From CBDUUP01 sp965370435 (GTDB lineage Bacteria > Chloroflexota > Anaerolineae > Anaerolineales > UBA11579), in assembly GCA_965370435.1 (NCBI GenBank), contig CBDUUP010000006.1, positions 1 to 35,036 on the forward strand: 35,036 bases of DNA. The letters run 5' to 3'. The position numbers and the translations under genes are program-made. Position 1 is the first letter of the stretch; each line of letters starts with the position of its first letter. Positions 22,687 to 30,955 of this stretch are shown in pieces. The notes below the pieces were generated by a model. That model searched no databases. It was given only the letters and a program-made list of their open reading frames with translations, and had not been told where the DNA came from.

Positions 22687-24098
22687 TCCCGTTCCTCCAG
22701 GTCTGCGACGATAATGTCCATATTCATGCCGCGGGATCCTTTGATCAGCGCCACGTCGCCTTCATGCAGGCTTTCACCCAATAGAACTACCGCTTCCTCG
22801 CTGTTGGTCAACTCGGTGATGTGGTCAGCAGGGAAACCGGCCTCCCGCACCGCCTGGGCGATGATCCTCGCTCGTTCGCCAATCGTGATGATCTCATCGG
22901 CAACTTCAGCAGCCCGCACCCCGACCATCTCGTGTCCCTGGCGTTCATACTGGCCTAACTCCAGCATATCGCCCAACACTGCCACCTTGCGCCCTTCAAG
23001 CTCTTCCAACATATTGAGAGCCGCAATGGTGGATTGGGGCGAGGCGTTGTAGGTGTCATCCAGCATCAGCGCGCCATTGATGGCCCGCACCGCCACCAAG
23101 CGCAGTTGGGTGTGTCCAAAGTTCAATCCTTCCACAATATCCTGCCAGGTCAATCCTTCCACCAGACCCACCGCAGCAGCCCGGAGCGCGGTATGCACCG
23201 AATGGCGGCCAATCATAGGCACTTGTAGATGAAGGGTTTCGCCGCCATAATGCAGCCGGAAGCGGATCCCGTCCAGCCCCAACCCTTCCACCTGGTCGGC
23301 CCAAAGGTCGGCCTGGGCATCCAACCCGTAAAAGAACACCCGGGCCGAGGTCAGTTCAGCCATCCGCCGCACTATCGGGTCGTCATAGTTCAATATCGCT
23401 GTGCCGTCTTCGGGCAGCGCTTTTACCAACTCCGCCTTGCCTGCTGCGATGGCCTCTTGAGAGCCAGCCCGTTCAGCGTGGACAGTGCCGATATTGGTTA
23501 TCACACCTACCTGAGGCAGGGCGATGTCACACAGGAACTCGATCTCGCCGGGCAGGTAGAAACCCATCTCCAATACGGCGCTCTCATGCCCCTCGGTCAG
23601 GCGCAGCAAGGTGAGCGGCAGTCCGATCTCGTTGTTATAATTTCCCGGATTTTTCAAGGTGCGAAAATGCCGGCCCAACACCCCGGCGACCACTTCCTTG
23701 GTAGTGGATTTTCCTACGCTGCCGGTGATCCCAATCACCCGCGCCTCAGATTTCCGCCGCCAGAAGCGGGCCGCTTGCTGTAACGCTTTCAAACTATCCT
23801 CCACCAATATACAAAAAGGCAGATCCAACAAATCCAGGTCTTCCGGCCGGAAGCCTTCTCGCAAATCCAGCGCTGGATATTCATCGCCGAGGTTCTGCTG
23901 CACCAGCGCCAGGTTGGCCCCGCGTTTGAAAGCCTCGCCCACAAAATCATGCCCATCCGCACGCTCGCCGGGCAGGGCGACGAACAACGCGCCCGCGATC
24001 ACCCGCCGGGAGTCGATCACCGCATCGGTGATAACCGGTCCGGCCTGTTCAGGTCGAGCGCCGCTAAGGGCTTCAATCAAATCCGCGAGGGTCAGCAT
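22683..24098 (-). CDS. murF: UDP-N-acetylmuramoyl-tripeptide--D-Ala-D-Ala ligase MurF
   Basis: MurF adds D-Ala-D-Ala to UDP-MurNAc-tripeptide, completing the cytoplasmic precursor. The N-terminal domain has DSRRVIAGALFVALPGERADGH, the P-loop GSVGKSTTKE is at residues 126-135, followed by NYNNEIGLPLTLL, EMGFYLPGEI and DDTYNASPQS. 471 residues is normal, so it is not a MurE-MurF fusion. It follows ftsI directly (14-nt gap), where murE normally sits. It overlaps mraY by 4 nt. Confidence 0.97.
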   Translation of the reverse strand: MLTLADLIEALSGARPEQAGPVITDAVIDSRRVIAGALFVALPGERADGHDFVGEAFKRGANLALVQQNLGDEYPALDLREGFRPEDLDLLDLPFCILVEDSLKALQQAARFWRRKSEARVIGITGSVGKSTTKEVVAGVLGRHFRTLKNPGNYNNEIGLPLTLLRLTEGHESAVLEMGFYLPGEIEFLCDIALPQVGVITNIGTVHAERAGSQEAIAAGKAELVKALPEDGTAILNYDDPIVRRMAELTSARVFFYGLDAQADLWADQVEGLGLDGIRFRLHYGGETLHLQVPMIGRHSVHTALRAAAVGLVEGLTWQDIVEGLNFGHTQLRLVAVRAINGALMLDDTYNASPQSTIAALNMLEELEGRKVAVLGDMLELGQYERQGHEMVGVRAAEVADEIITIGERARIIAQAVREAGFPADHITELTNSEEAVVLLGESLHEGDVALIKGSRGMNMDIIVADLEERE

Positions 24099-24112
24099 CT
24101 ATAATCCTATGG

Positions 24113-25867
24113 TTATTCTGATAATTCCAGACACCCGCCATCCGGCGGTATTTCCATCAACACCACCAGGCGAGAAACAACGTCATGAAAGACCGGCGCC
24201 GCAACCACTGAACCCCAGCGGCTGCTGGTCGGCTTTTCCAGCCACACGTACACCATGAACTGGGGGTCTGCTAACGGCCCCCACCCCACGAAGGAAGCGT
24301 TGGTCAATTCCGGCAAGTAACCGCCCTCTACGGGAATCTCGGCGGTGCCGGTCTTTCCGGCCAGACAATACCCGTCAACCAATGACTTTGAAGATTCATT
24401 CTGCAAGGAGCGGGCCAACATCTCGGAGAGGATGCGGGCCGTCTCCGCCGTGATGGGCATTCCGGCATATTGGAGAGGCGTGTTATATTGGTAGCCTCCA
24501 TCAACCACCGAACTTACCACGTAGGGGACCACCATCTTCCCCTGGTTGGCAACCGCCGAAATCGCCGCCAGCATCTGGATCGGCGTGACTGCCACGCCCT
24601 GTCCAAACGAATTGGTGACCAAGTCGGCCAGGTACCAATCCGCGTCGCCGGGTATCTTCAGCCGCCCGGCAGTCTCACTCGCCAGGTCAATGCCGGTCAG
24701 ATGTCCGATACCAAAACGGGTCATATATTCGTAGAAAAGGGTCGGACCCATTTCAGAAGCGATCCAGGCCAGGCAGACATTCAAGGAAAGCTGCAAACAA
24801 CCCTGCATATCCTGCGTGTCGTGTCCAATCCCATCCCAGTTTCGGATAGGAATCCCTCCAAACCAAAAAATTCCAGGGTCGTAGAACTGCGTTTCTGGCG
24901 TCACTGTGCCGCTGTCCAGGGCCGCGGCCATGGTCAACACCTTGTACACAGAACCCGGCTCGTACGCCTGGCTCACCGCCCGGTTGAACGGCTTGCCGTC
25001 GGGGAAAATATCGTCGAATTCATCAAACTGGTTCAAGTCCATCCGGGGGATGGACGACATGGCCAGAATCGCCCCAGTTTTAGGATCCATTACCACAATA
25101 GTTCCCGAAACCGCCCCATGCTCCCGGATGGCATCATCCAAGATGCTTTCCACGCTGGCCTGAATATCCCGATCTATGGTCAAAATCAAGCTGGCAGCAG
25201 AGGCTATCTCAGGGAGTTTATCCACTCGGTTGGGATCCATGGGCACCCAGATCTGGCGAGATGTGCCTGCCATCCGGTCGTTGTAATACTCCTCGATCCC
25301 AAAATAACCGAGACCCTCATGGTTGACAAATCCGATCAAGTTGGAGGCCAGGTCTCCTTCCGGGTAACTGCGCATCAAATGGGGCTTAAAAACCAGACCG
25401 TACAGAGTGGGTGCATTCTCATCGTCAGGATCAGCGGTGGCATTCATTTCTTCTTTGATCGCTTCCAGTTGGCGCACCTTGTCCGCGGGGACAAATCTAG
25501 CCAGCACGACGTAAATAGCATTCTCCGAAAACGGGATACTGGCCGCATCTAACACAGTTTGGTAATCCAACCCCAGCACCGCCATGGTGGTGAAAGCGAT
25601 GGTCTCCGGGCTGTCAACGTACTGAAGCTCAACCCCGACTTCGTACACGGTTTCATTCCCGGCCAGCAAATTTCCCCAAATATCGTAGATATTGCCCCGC
25701 GGCGGGTAGATCATATGGTATTCGCCCGCGAAGCGTTCGCGTGCATCGTCGAAAATGGGCGCCTCAGGAAAAAGTTGAATGTTCACCAACTGCCACAGGA
25801 TCACTGCGCCCAAAATCCCAAACAAGATTCCCAGCGTGTTATATCGCCAAAGCTGCTTGTTATTCAT
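24113..25867 (-). CDS. ftsI: Class B penicillin-binding protein FtsI (PBP2/PBP3 type)
   Basis: FtsI is the septal transpeptidase that cross-links strands made by FtsW. The layout is a short cytoplasmic tail, one membrane anchor (TLGILFGILGAVILWQLVNI), a dimerisation/pedestal domain to about residue 225, and a transpeptidase domain with S306-V-Y-K309, S361-L-N363 and K505-T-G-T508, all three active-site motifs intact. PPRGNIYD near 55 is typical of the group. There are no C-terminal PASTA domains, and 584 residues is normal without them. The ATG overlaps the ftsL stop as ATGA, with GGAGG 7 nt upstream. Confidence 0.95.
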   Translation of the reverse strand: MNNKQLWRYNTLGILFGILGAVILWQLVNIQLFPEAPIFDDARERFAGEYHMIYPPRGNIYDIWGNLLAGNETVYEVGVELQYVDSPETIAFTTMAVLGLDYQTVLDAASIPFSENAIYVVLARFVPADKVRQLEAIKEEMNATADPDDENAPTLYGLVFKPHLMRSYPEGDLASNLIGFVNHEGLGYFGIEEYYNDRMAGTSRQIWVPMDPNRVDKLPEIASAASLILTIDRDIQASVESILDDAIREHGAVSGTIVVMDPKTGAILAMSSIPRMDLNQFDEFDDIFPDGKPFNRAVSQAYEPGSVYKVLTMAAALDSGTVTPETQFYDPGIFWFGGIPIRNWDGIGHDTQDMQGCLQLSLNVCLAWIASEMGPTLFYEYMTRFGIGHLTGIDLASETAGRLKIPGDADWYLADLVTNSFGQGVAVTPIQMLAAISAVANQGKMVVPYVVSSVVDGGYQYNTPLQYAGMPITAETARILSEMLARSLQNESSKSLVDGYCLAGKTGTAEIPVEGGYLPELTNASFVGWGPLADPQFMVYVWLEKPTSSRWGSVVAAPVFHDVVSRLVVLMEIPPDGGCLELSE

Positions 25868-26337
25868 TTTGATCCCTCCAGGCCTGGATTAGCCAACTCC
25901 CAGAGCCAATTGTTCAGCCATTGGATGAGCGTTTCTTCGTATTCCGGGGCCAAAACTGGGGGAGAATACTGGGTGGTCAGCGGGGGGGCCTTGACCGCGG
26001 TCTGGCGTCCGGCGTATCCAGGAACGGTGATATAGAGCAACCTTTCGGGAGGCACGATCTGGTATCCCAGCTTTCTGGCTCGCTCTTCCATCACCCGCGC
26101 CGAGGTGAGCCAGGCCAACTGCGATTCCAAATCGGCGATCTTCTGGTCTACCTTCTCCATTTCTTCTTGCAGATACAGAATCTCGCGGCCAATGGCCGCG
26201 GTGCGGGCCGATACGCTTAGATATATGCCCGCAACCAGCGCCAGGAATACCAGCGATAGCGAGAAAATACCGATGAACTGCCTCTGGGCGCGCCAGGGAG
26301 TTTGTCGGTAGGCTTGTTTACGTCTTGGCTTTTTCAT
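25864..26337 (-). CDS. FtsL-like bitopic division protein
   Basis: A basic N-terminal tail (MKKPRRKQAYRQTPWRAQRQ), one membrane helix (FIGIFSLSLVFLALVAGIYL) and a coiled coil (REILYLQEEMEKVDQKIADLES) give the FtsL/DivIC layout; the position just before ftsI fits FtsL. Such proteins link FtsQ to FtsW-FtsI. A C-terminal extension of about 60 residues, Pro-rich then amphipathic (LIQWLNNWLWEL), goes beyond E. coli FtsL. I chose the ATG at 26337 because AGAGG lies 6 nt upstream; the ATG at 26388 and GTG at 26421 are in-frame alternatives. Sequence similarity in this family is low, so the call rests on layout and context. Confidence 0.8.
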   Translation of the reverse strand: MKKPRRKQAYRQTPWRAQRQFIGIFSLSLVFLALVAGIYLSVSARTAAIGREILYLQEEMEKVDQKIADLESQLAWLTSARVMEERARKLGYQIVPPERLLYITVPGYAGRQTAVKAPPLTTQYSPPVLAPEYEETLIQWLNNWLWELANPGLEGSK

Positions 26338-26427
26338 TTTTTTCCTCTGTTGGCGTTTTACTCCAACAGGCTGCAAGTGTTGTGCCATGCTATTTTCTCG
26401 GTTTCGATACGCTGGTACCACTGGAAC

Positions 26428-27363
26428 TTATAATTTTTCTGCCACTCTTAACCGTGCGCTCCGCGCTCGCCGGTTTTGCTGGATCTCTTCCTCCGAAGCC
26501 TTCAGAGGGCGGCGGGAGATCTCCCGAATAGTCGCTTTATGCTCGCAGGTGCAAATTGGCTGCCGGGGCGGGCAAATGCAGTCTGCGCTCTCCCGGCGGA
26601 AAAATTCCTTGACCCGCCGGTCTTCCAGCGAGTGGAAGGCGATCACGGCCAGGCGTCCCTGCGGTTTGAGAGCGGCAACCACCTGGGGCAAAACCGCCTC
26701 CAGGGCCTCCAACTCACCGTTCACCGCGATGCGCAAGGCTTGAAAGGTGCGCGTAGCCGGGTGAATGCGCCCTCCGCCGGTGACTCCGGCGATCACCTGG
26801 GCCAATTGGCGGGTGGTGTGGAGCGGTCGGGCCTCTACAATTGCCCGGGCCACCTGCCGAGAGCGGCGTTCCTCACCGTAGGCGTAAATCAAATCCGCCA
26901 GTTCTCTTTCTGGAAGCTCATTGACCAACTGGGCCGCATCCAGACCCTGCGCGGGGTCGAAACGCATATCCAGGGGGGCCTCGACCTGGAAGGAGAACCC
27001 CCGCTGGGGGGTATCCAACTGCATGGAAGATATGCCCAAATCGAGCAGCGCTCCGTCCACCGCATCCCATCCCAACGCCGCCAAATGGTCAGTCAAGGTG
27101 ACGTAGGAAGCCTGAACGAGGGTGGCCCGGGAACCGAACTCGGCCAAACGTTCCTCCGCCAGGGCCAGGGCCTGGGGGTCAACGTCCAGGCCCAACAAGC
27201 GGCCGTCGGGCGCGGATGCTTCCAGGATGCCGGCGGCGTGCCCTCCCGCGCCAACCGTGCAATCCACGTACAATCCCGTGCTTTTCGGCTGCAAAGCGAG
27301 TATAATTTGCTGGTAAAGTACGGGATGATGTGGGAGGTCTGGCTCCCCTCCCGGATTATTCAT
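26428..27363 (-). CDS. rsmH: 16S rRNA (cytosine(1402)-N4)-methyltransferase RsmH
   Basis: RsmH (MraW) methylates C1402 in the ribosomal P site using S-adenosylmethionine. HHPVLYQQ opens the protein, YVDCTVGAGGHA is the SAM-binding loop, LLDLGISSMQLD and RGFSF follow, and AFHSLEDRRVKEFFR lies near the end. A Cys-rich C-terminal segment (CICPPRQPICTC) is common in the family. I start at the ATG at 27363, which overlaps the mraZ stop by 8 nt; the longer frame to 27489 lies inside mraZ. 311 residues is normal. Confidence 0.97.
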   Translation of the reverse strand: MNNPGGEPDLPHHPVLYQQIILALQPKSTGLYVDCTVGAGGHAAGILEASAPDGRLLGLDVDPQALALAEERLAEFGSRATLVQASYVTLTDHLAALGWDAVDGALLDLGISSMQLDTPQRGFSFQVEAPLDMRFDPAQGLDAAQLVNELPERELADLIYAYGEERRSRQVARAIVEARPLHTTRQLAQVIAGVTGGGRIHPATRTFQALRIAVNGELEALEAVLPQVVAALKPQGRLAVIAFHSLEDRRVKEFFRRESADCICPPRQPICTCEHKATIREISRRPLKASEEEIQQNRRARSARLRVAEKL

Positions 27364-27799
27364 GGCCGGTCGAAAGATCGAACGCGGCGAAGCGTTGGGC
27401 GTTGGCCTCGGCGTCTTGCAGCATCGCGACCTGTTCAGCCCAGTCCTCGGGCGTCCAGATTTCGATAAAATTGCCCACGCCAACCACAACCGCCTCTCCC
27501 TGGATCCCGGACACCTCCCGCAAGAACTGCGGGAGCAGGATACGCCCGGTTTTATCCACGTCTACCCGGTCCGCCGCAGCGAAGATCAACCGCATGAGCT
27601 GGCGAGCGGTCGGGTCGGTCATGCTCATCTGATTGACTCGCCGGTAAACTTGCTCGAAGGTCGGCGCGGTCATCAGCATCAAGTTGCGGTCAAAGCCTTG
27701 CAGCACATAGGCGCCATCCTGGAGCAACTCCCGATAGCGGGCGGGAATTGTCAGGCGACCTTTATCATCAATGTTATGCCGGTATTGACCTAAAAACAT
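27356..27799 (-). CDS. mraZ: Transcriptional regulator MraZ
   Basis: MraZ is an AbrB-like DNA-binding protein that represses its own dcw operon by binding spaced repeats near the promoter. The N-terminal MFLGQYRHNIDDKGRLTIPARYRE contains the first SpoVT/AbrB-like unit, and RVDVDKTGRILLPQFLRE in the middle is the second. 147 residues is normal. The ribosome-binding site is modest (AGGAT about 8 nt upstream). It is first in the cluster, and four MraZ-type boxes lie upstream at 27847-27881. A hairpin with 7-bp stem (27828-27834 with 27840-27846) lies in the leader. Confidence 0.96.
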   Translation of the reverse strand: MFLGQYRHNIDDKGRLTIPARYRELLQDGAYVLQGFDRNLMLMTAPTFEQVYRRVNQMSMTDPTARQLMRLIFAAADRVDVDKTGRILLPQFLREVSGIQGEAVVVGVGNFIEIWTPEDWAEQVAMLQDAEANAQRFAAFDLSTGHE

Positions 27800-27846
27800 A
27801 TGTTCTATCCTGTCGTTAACACACGGAACGCCGGATACGCCGGCGT

Positions 27847-27881
27847 CCCACTTTCTGCCACTTTAACCCACTGGCTGCCAC
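27847..27881 (-). promoter_or_regulatory. Four MraZ-type operator boxes with 10-nt period
   Basis: On the minus strand GTGGC, GTGGG, GTGGC and GTGGG begin at 27881, 27871, 27861 and 27851, exactly one helical turn apart. Known MraZ sites are TGGGN-type repeats with 5-nt spacers. The first box abuts the -10 element, so binding of the MraZ ring should block initiation. Confidence 0.85.
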
Positions 27882-27910
27882 AGTATATACGAAATACGAT
27901 ATTAATGCAA
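27882..27910 (-). promoter_or_regulatory. Sigma-70 promoter of the dcw cluster
   Basis: On the minus strand TTGCAT (27910-27905) and TATACT (27887-27882) are separated by 17 nt. Transcription would start near 27875, within the MraZ boxes. It is the only clear promoter seen ahead of the 17-gene cluster. Confidence 0.7.
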
Positions 27911-27956
27911 GTATTTTTCCCACCTTTAGGACTAATGTACCCTTTAGGAAAAAGGT

Positions 27957-28039
27957 AATTGGTCAACAAGGTAATTAGTGATTAGGTTTGTAATTTTCTA
28001 ATTATCGTATTTAAATCTTGATTACCTGGTTGCCCAATT
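27957..28039. repeat. Palindromic spacer repeat, copy 3 (mraZ-cysteine synthase gap)
   Basis: The arms 27957-27975 and 28021-28039 are inverted copies matching at 17 of 19 positions, with core TCAACAAGGTAAT on the left. The left arm is also close to the left arm at 6762. It lies between two divergent genes, upstream of the mraZ promoter. Confidence 0.8.
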
Positions 28040-28069
28040 CCTAATAACTTACTCTGGAGGACTGCACGA

Positions 28070-29101
28070 ATGGAGAATGATCACGAAATGCGATTTAGCG
28101 GGCTGTCAGGTTTGATCGGAAACACCCCTCTTCTGGAAATCGAGGTTCTGTTCCGGGGACAAAAGCGGATGCTCTACGCCAAGGCCGAGAACCTGAATAT
28201 GACCGGCAGTATCAAAGATCGAATGGCCTTCCACATCATGCAGCAGGGGTATGAAAGGGGTCTCCTCAAGCCGGGCAATCCTGTGGTTGAAGCGACCAGC
28301 GGAAACACCGGCATTGCCTTCGCCGCCATCGGCCGCGCCCTGGGCCATCCAGTCACTATCTTCATGCCAGACTGGATGAGCCACGAACGGATCAACCTCA
28401 TCCGCAGTCTAGGCGCCGAGATCGTCCTGATTAGCAAAGAAGAAGGAGGCTTTCTGGGCAGTATCCGCCGTACAGAGGAGTTGGCCGAAGCCACCCAAGA
28501 CGCTTTTCTCCCCCAGCAGTTCGCCAACAAGGATAATTGTGAAGCCCATTACCAGACCACCGGTCCTGAGATATGGTGGCAGTTGAAAGACCACTCCCTA
28601 TCTCCCGATGCCTTCGTTGCCGGGGTAGGCACCGGCGGCACTATCATGGGAACCGGGCGTTTCCTCAAAGAGAAAGCCCCTTCCATCAAGCTTCACCCCC
28701 TGGAACCGGAGAACTCTCCGACCCTGTCCACGGGGTGTAAGGTAGGCAAGCACCGCATCCAGGGCATTTCTGACGAGTTCATCCCGCCTATCCTGGAATT
28801 GGATATCCTGGATGAGGTGGTCTGTGTGGATGACGGCGATGCGATCCTGATGGCCCAGAAACTGGCTAACCAACTTGGGCTTGGGGTGGGGATTTCCTCG
28901 GGGGCGAATTTCCTGGGCGCATTAAAGGTGCAGGAAGAGTTGGGCGGCGATGCAGTTGTAGTCACGATTTTCTCCGATGACAACAAGAAATACCTGAGCA
29001 CCGATCTTTTACGAGAAGAACCTGTCAAGGAAGGCTTTCTTTCCCCGGACATCAAGCTTCTGGGACTTCGCGCGTTCAAGCGGGTCTGCCAAACCTGCTG
29101 A
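28070..29101 (+). CDS. Cysteine synthase family PLP enzyme
   Basis: The fold-type II PLP enzyme signatures are clear. NMTGSIKDR holds the PLP Lys (K49), TSGNTGIAF binds substrate, and GVGTGGTIMG holds the cofactor phosphate. Such enzymes make L-cysteine from O-acetylserine and sulfide, or cystathionine from related substrates. The usual NPAGSVKDR is NMTGSIKDR here, so the amino-acid substrate is uncertain. 343 residues is slightly longer than CysK, with a C-terminal extension ending CQTC. GGAGG lies about 9 nt before the ATG. It stands alone, divergent from mraZ and closed by the terminator at 29138. Confidence 0.88.
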   Translation: MENDHEMRFSGLSGLIGNTPLLEIEVLFRGQKRMLYAKAENLNMTGSIKDRMAFHIMQQGYERGLLKPGNPVVEATSGNTGIAFAAIGRALGHPVTIFMPDWMSHERINLIRSLGAEIVLISKEEGGFLGSIRRTEELAEATQDAFLPQQFANKDNCEAHYQTTGPEIWWQLKDHSLSPDAFVAGVGTGGTIMGTGRFLKEKAPSIKLHPLEPENSPTLSTGCKVGKHRIQGISDEFIPPILELDILDEVVCVDDGDAILMAQKLANQLGLGVGISSGANFLGALKVQEELGGDAVVVTIFSDDNKKYLSTDLLREEPVKEGFLSPDIKLLGLRAFKRVCQTC

Positions 29102-29137
29102 GAGCCGATGAGCGCGACGAAATTGAAATGAATAAAG

Positions 29138-29170
29138 GCCCTTGAGAACTCAAGGGCGTTTGTATTTGGC
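29138..29170. terminator. Bidirectional rho-independent terminator
   Basis: GCCCTTGAG (29138-29146) and CTCAAGGGC (29149-29157) form a stem. It is followed by GTTTGTATTT on the plus strand and by CTTTATTCATTT on the minus strand, so it can end both the cysteine synthase and the SLT-protein messages. Confidence 0.8.
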
Positions 29171-29184
29171 TGTGAACGGAATAA

Positions 29185-30900
29185 TTACGGGGTGGGCGAT
29201 TCGGTCGGGATCAGTGTGGGGGTGACAGTCGGGACCAGAGTCGGCGTGAGCCAGGGGGTTGCCGTTGGCGCCAGGGTAGGCATGGGCGTTGGACGCGGTT
29301 CCGCCGAGATATTCTCCACGTACTGGATGGCCCCCTGGCAGCCCTCTTCCAATTTACTGGAGACGTCATCCCAGGTGATAAAAGTGTTGCGCCCCAGGTG
29401 GGTGTCCAGCACCGCCTCGGCCAAACATCCCGGCCCTGCGTTATAGTTCACCAGGGTGAAGCGCCACAGATCTTCATAGCTGCTGACCTCCCCGGCAATC
29501 TTTCCGGTGGTGTTGTACATGACCTGCCCAACCTGGGCGCAATTCGCCAAGATCGATTGGGCGAATATCTTGATGCTGAAATTGGCGTGCGCCAGATCAA
29601 TGCCGTAATCACAGGAGGGACAATCCGCATCGGCCTGAGCGACCAGCGCGCCCCGCAGCATGGCCTGGTTCTCTGGACTCATCATGGTATAGCTCGTCTG
29701 GCAAGCATCTGCAGACAATACCAGAGGGCAAAACTCAGCGAAGAAGTCCGGGTTCCACAGCAAGACCGCCTCGGCGCCCTGTTCGGTCATCTGGCCCAGG
29801 CCGTATTCATCCTCGACGAACAATCCCGGCCAGAATTGAGTTTCCTGGGCAAAGACGTTCTTCATCAACTGGGCCGGGACGCCCGTTTCCACAGAGACAT
29901 CCAGAATACGCCTATCAAAGCGGTCTTGCCACAAATTGACTTCTTCCTGTGCCGCTTCCACTCCACAGACATCCGCGTAGCCATTGGGTAAAAGGCCATC
30001 ATAGGGGCAAGCGCTGGCGTCCACCAATCCCCAGGCGATCAAACGCCCGGAGAGGTAAGCGTAAGGTTCATCAGAACTCAATGCTTCTAATTCCTCCGGT
30101 GTGGAGAGCCAATGGGGTGGCCCGCCAACCGGCGGGAGCGTATCCCAGAGTTGGGCGCAGGCCAATAGGTCCCCGCCCTTCCACTGGGCGCTCAACACAT
30201 CTACGAACCATTCATCCTGCTCAAAGGTCCCGGTGTCAAGGATCCGCACACGGGCCTCGAAAATTGCGCTGGTGTCGCCATAAGTGGAATCAGTCCAAAA
30301 CTCGACCATTTGCCCCTCTTCTACGGTCGTCAGCATAGCGACCTCGCAAGTATCGCTCTCACAGACCGTCTCAACCTCCCCAACCTTGACGTGGACGGCC
30401 GTAATAGATTCATTAGGCAGCGGTTCTTCGGCGGTGAATATTAAAGAAGGAAGGACGTTGCACAAGTTCTGGGGCGGCTGGGGTTCACAGCCCGACAACG
30501 AAACCCAAACCACCAGTTCCGGAAGGTCAACCACCACCAGGCGTTCCCGCAGCGCGGTGGCCGCCAGATGCAAGTAAAAGCCCTCACACCCCGAGGTGTC
30601 TCCGCCGGTCTCAGCCGGAGGGCAGGCGGGTGTGGTCACCCACTCATTGTATACATCCTGACCGCAGCCATAAAGCACATCTGGGTAGGTGGGCCAGCCA
30701 TCATGGTCGGTGAAGAACTGGCAAGCCAACTGGTTGGTTGACCAGTAGATCAGCCACCATTCGTGTTCGGTATAGGGAACTGTGATCGTTTTTTGACGGT
30801 CGGGGTCTTCAGCGGCAAGACTCTTAATTTGTCCAATCCCTATCACGACGAATATAACCACCAGGATAAGTATCAAAACACGCAGAGATTTTCCCTTCAT
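29185..30900 (-). CDS. Exported protein with SLT-type lytic transglycosylase-like domain
   Basis: An N-terminal signal anchor (residues 7-24) leads to a long Cys-rich region of unknown function (about 40-310). An SLT-like domain follows: AQETQFWPG with candidate catalytic E353, EYGLGQMT at 365-372, and NYNAGPGCL near 485. These three motifs define soluble lytic transglycosylases, which cleave peptidoglycan glycan strands. The C-terminus is a Pro/Thr-rich repetitive tail of about 35 residues, typical of surface proteins in Chloroflexota. More than 15 cysteines suggest disulfides in an exported protein. No ribosome-binding site is visible, and the promoter at 30910-30938 would give an almost leaderless message. 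Activity is inferred from motifs only. Confidence 0.8.
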   Translation of the reverse strand: MKGKSLRVLILILVVIFVVIGIGQIKSLAAEDPDRQKTITVPYTEHEWWLIYWSTNQLACQFFTDHDGWPTYPDVLYGCGQDVYNEWVTTPACPPAETGGDTSGCEGFYLHLAATALRERLVVVDLPELVVWVSLSGCEPQPPQNLCNVLPSLIFTAEEPLPNESITAVHVKVGEVETVCESDTCEVAMLTTVEEGQMVEFWTDSTYGDTSAIFEARVRILDTGTFEQDEWFVDVLSAQWKGGDLLACAQLWDTLPPVGGPPHWLSTPEELEALSSDEPYAYLSGRLIAWGLVDASACPYDGLLPNGYADVCGVEAAQEEVNLWQDRFDRRILDVSVETGVPAQLMKNVFAQETQFWPGLFVEDEYGLGQMTEQGAEAVLLWNPDFFAEFCPLVLSADACQTSYTMMSPENQAMLRGALVAQADADCPSCDYGIDLAHANFSIKIFAQSILANCAQVGQVMYNTTGKIAGEVSSYEDLWRFTLVNYNAGPGCLAEAVLDTHLGRNTFITWDDVSSKLEEGCQGAIQYVENISAEPRPTPMPTLAPTATPWLTPTLVPTVTPTLIPTESPTP

Positions 30901-30909
30901 GACGCGCTA

Positions 30910-30938
30910 AGGATAACATGGAGAGAAAAAATTGGCAA
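30910..30938 (-). promoter_or_regulatory. Putative promoter of the SLT-protein gene
   Basis: On the minus strand TTGCCA (30938-30933) is followed after 17 nt by TATCCT (30915-30910), preceded by an extended -10 TG. The start would be near 30903, only a few bases before the ATG at 30900. Confidence 0.45.
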
Positions 30939-30955
30939 GCGGATAATGGTAATGC

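Noticed and set aside
22683..24098. MurE-MurF fusion explaining the missing murE
   Set aside because: The protein is 471 residues with a single P-loop, the normal length of MurF alone.
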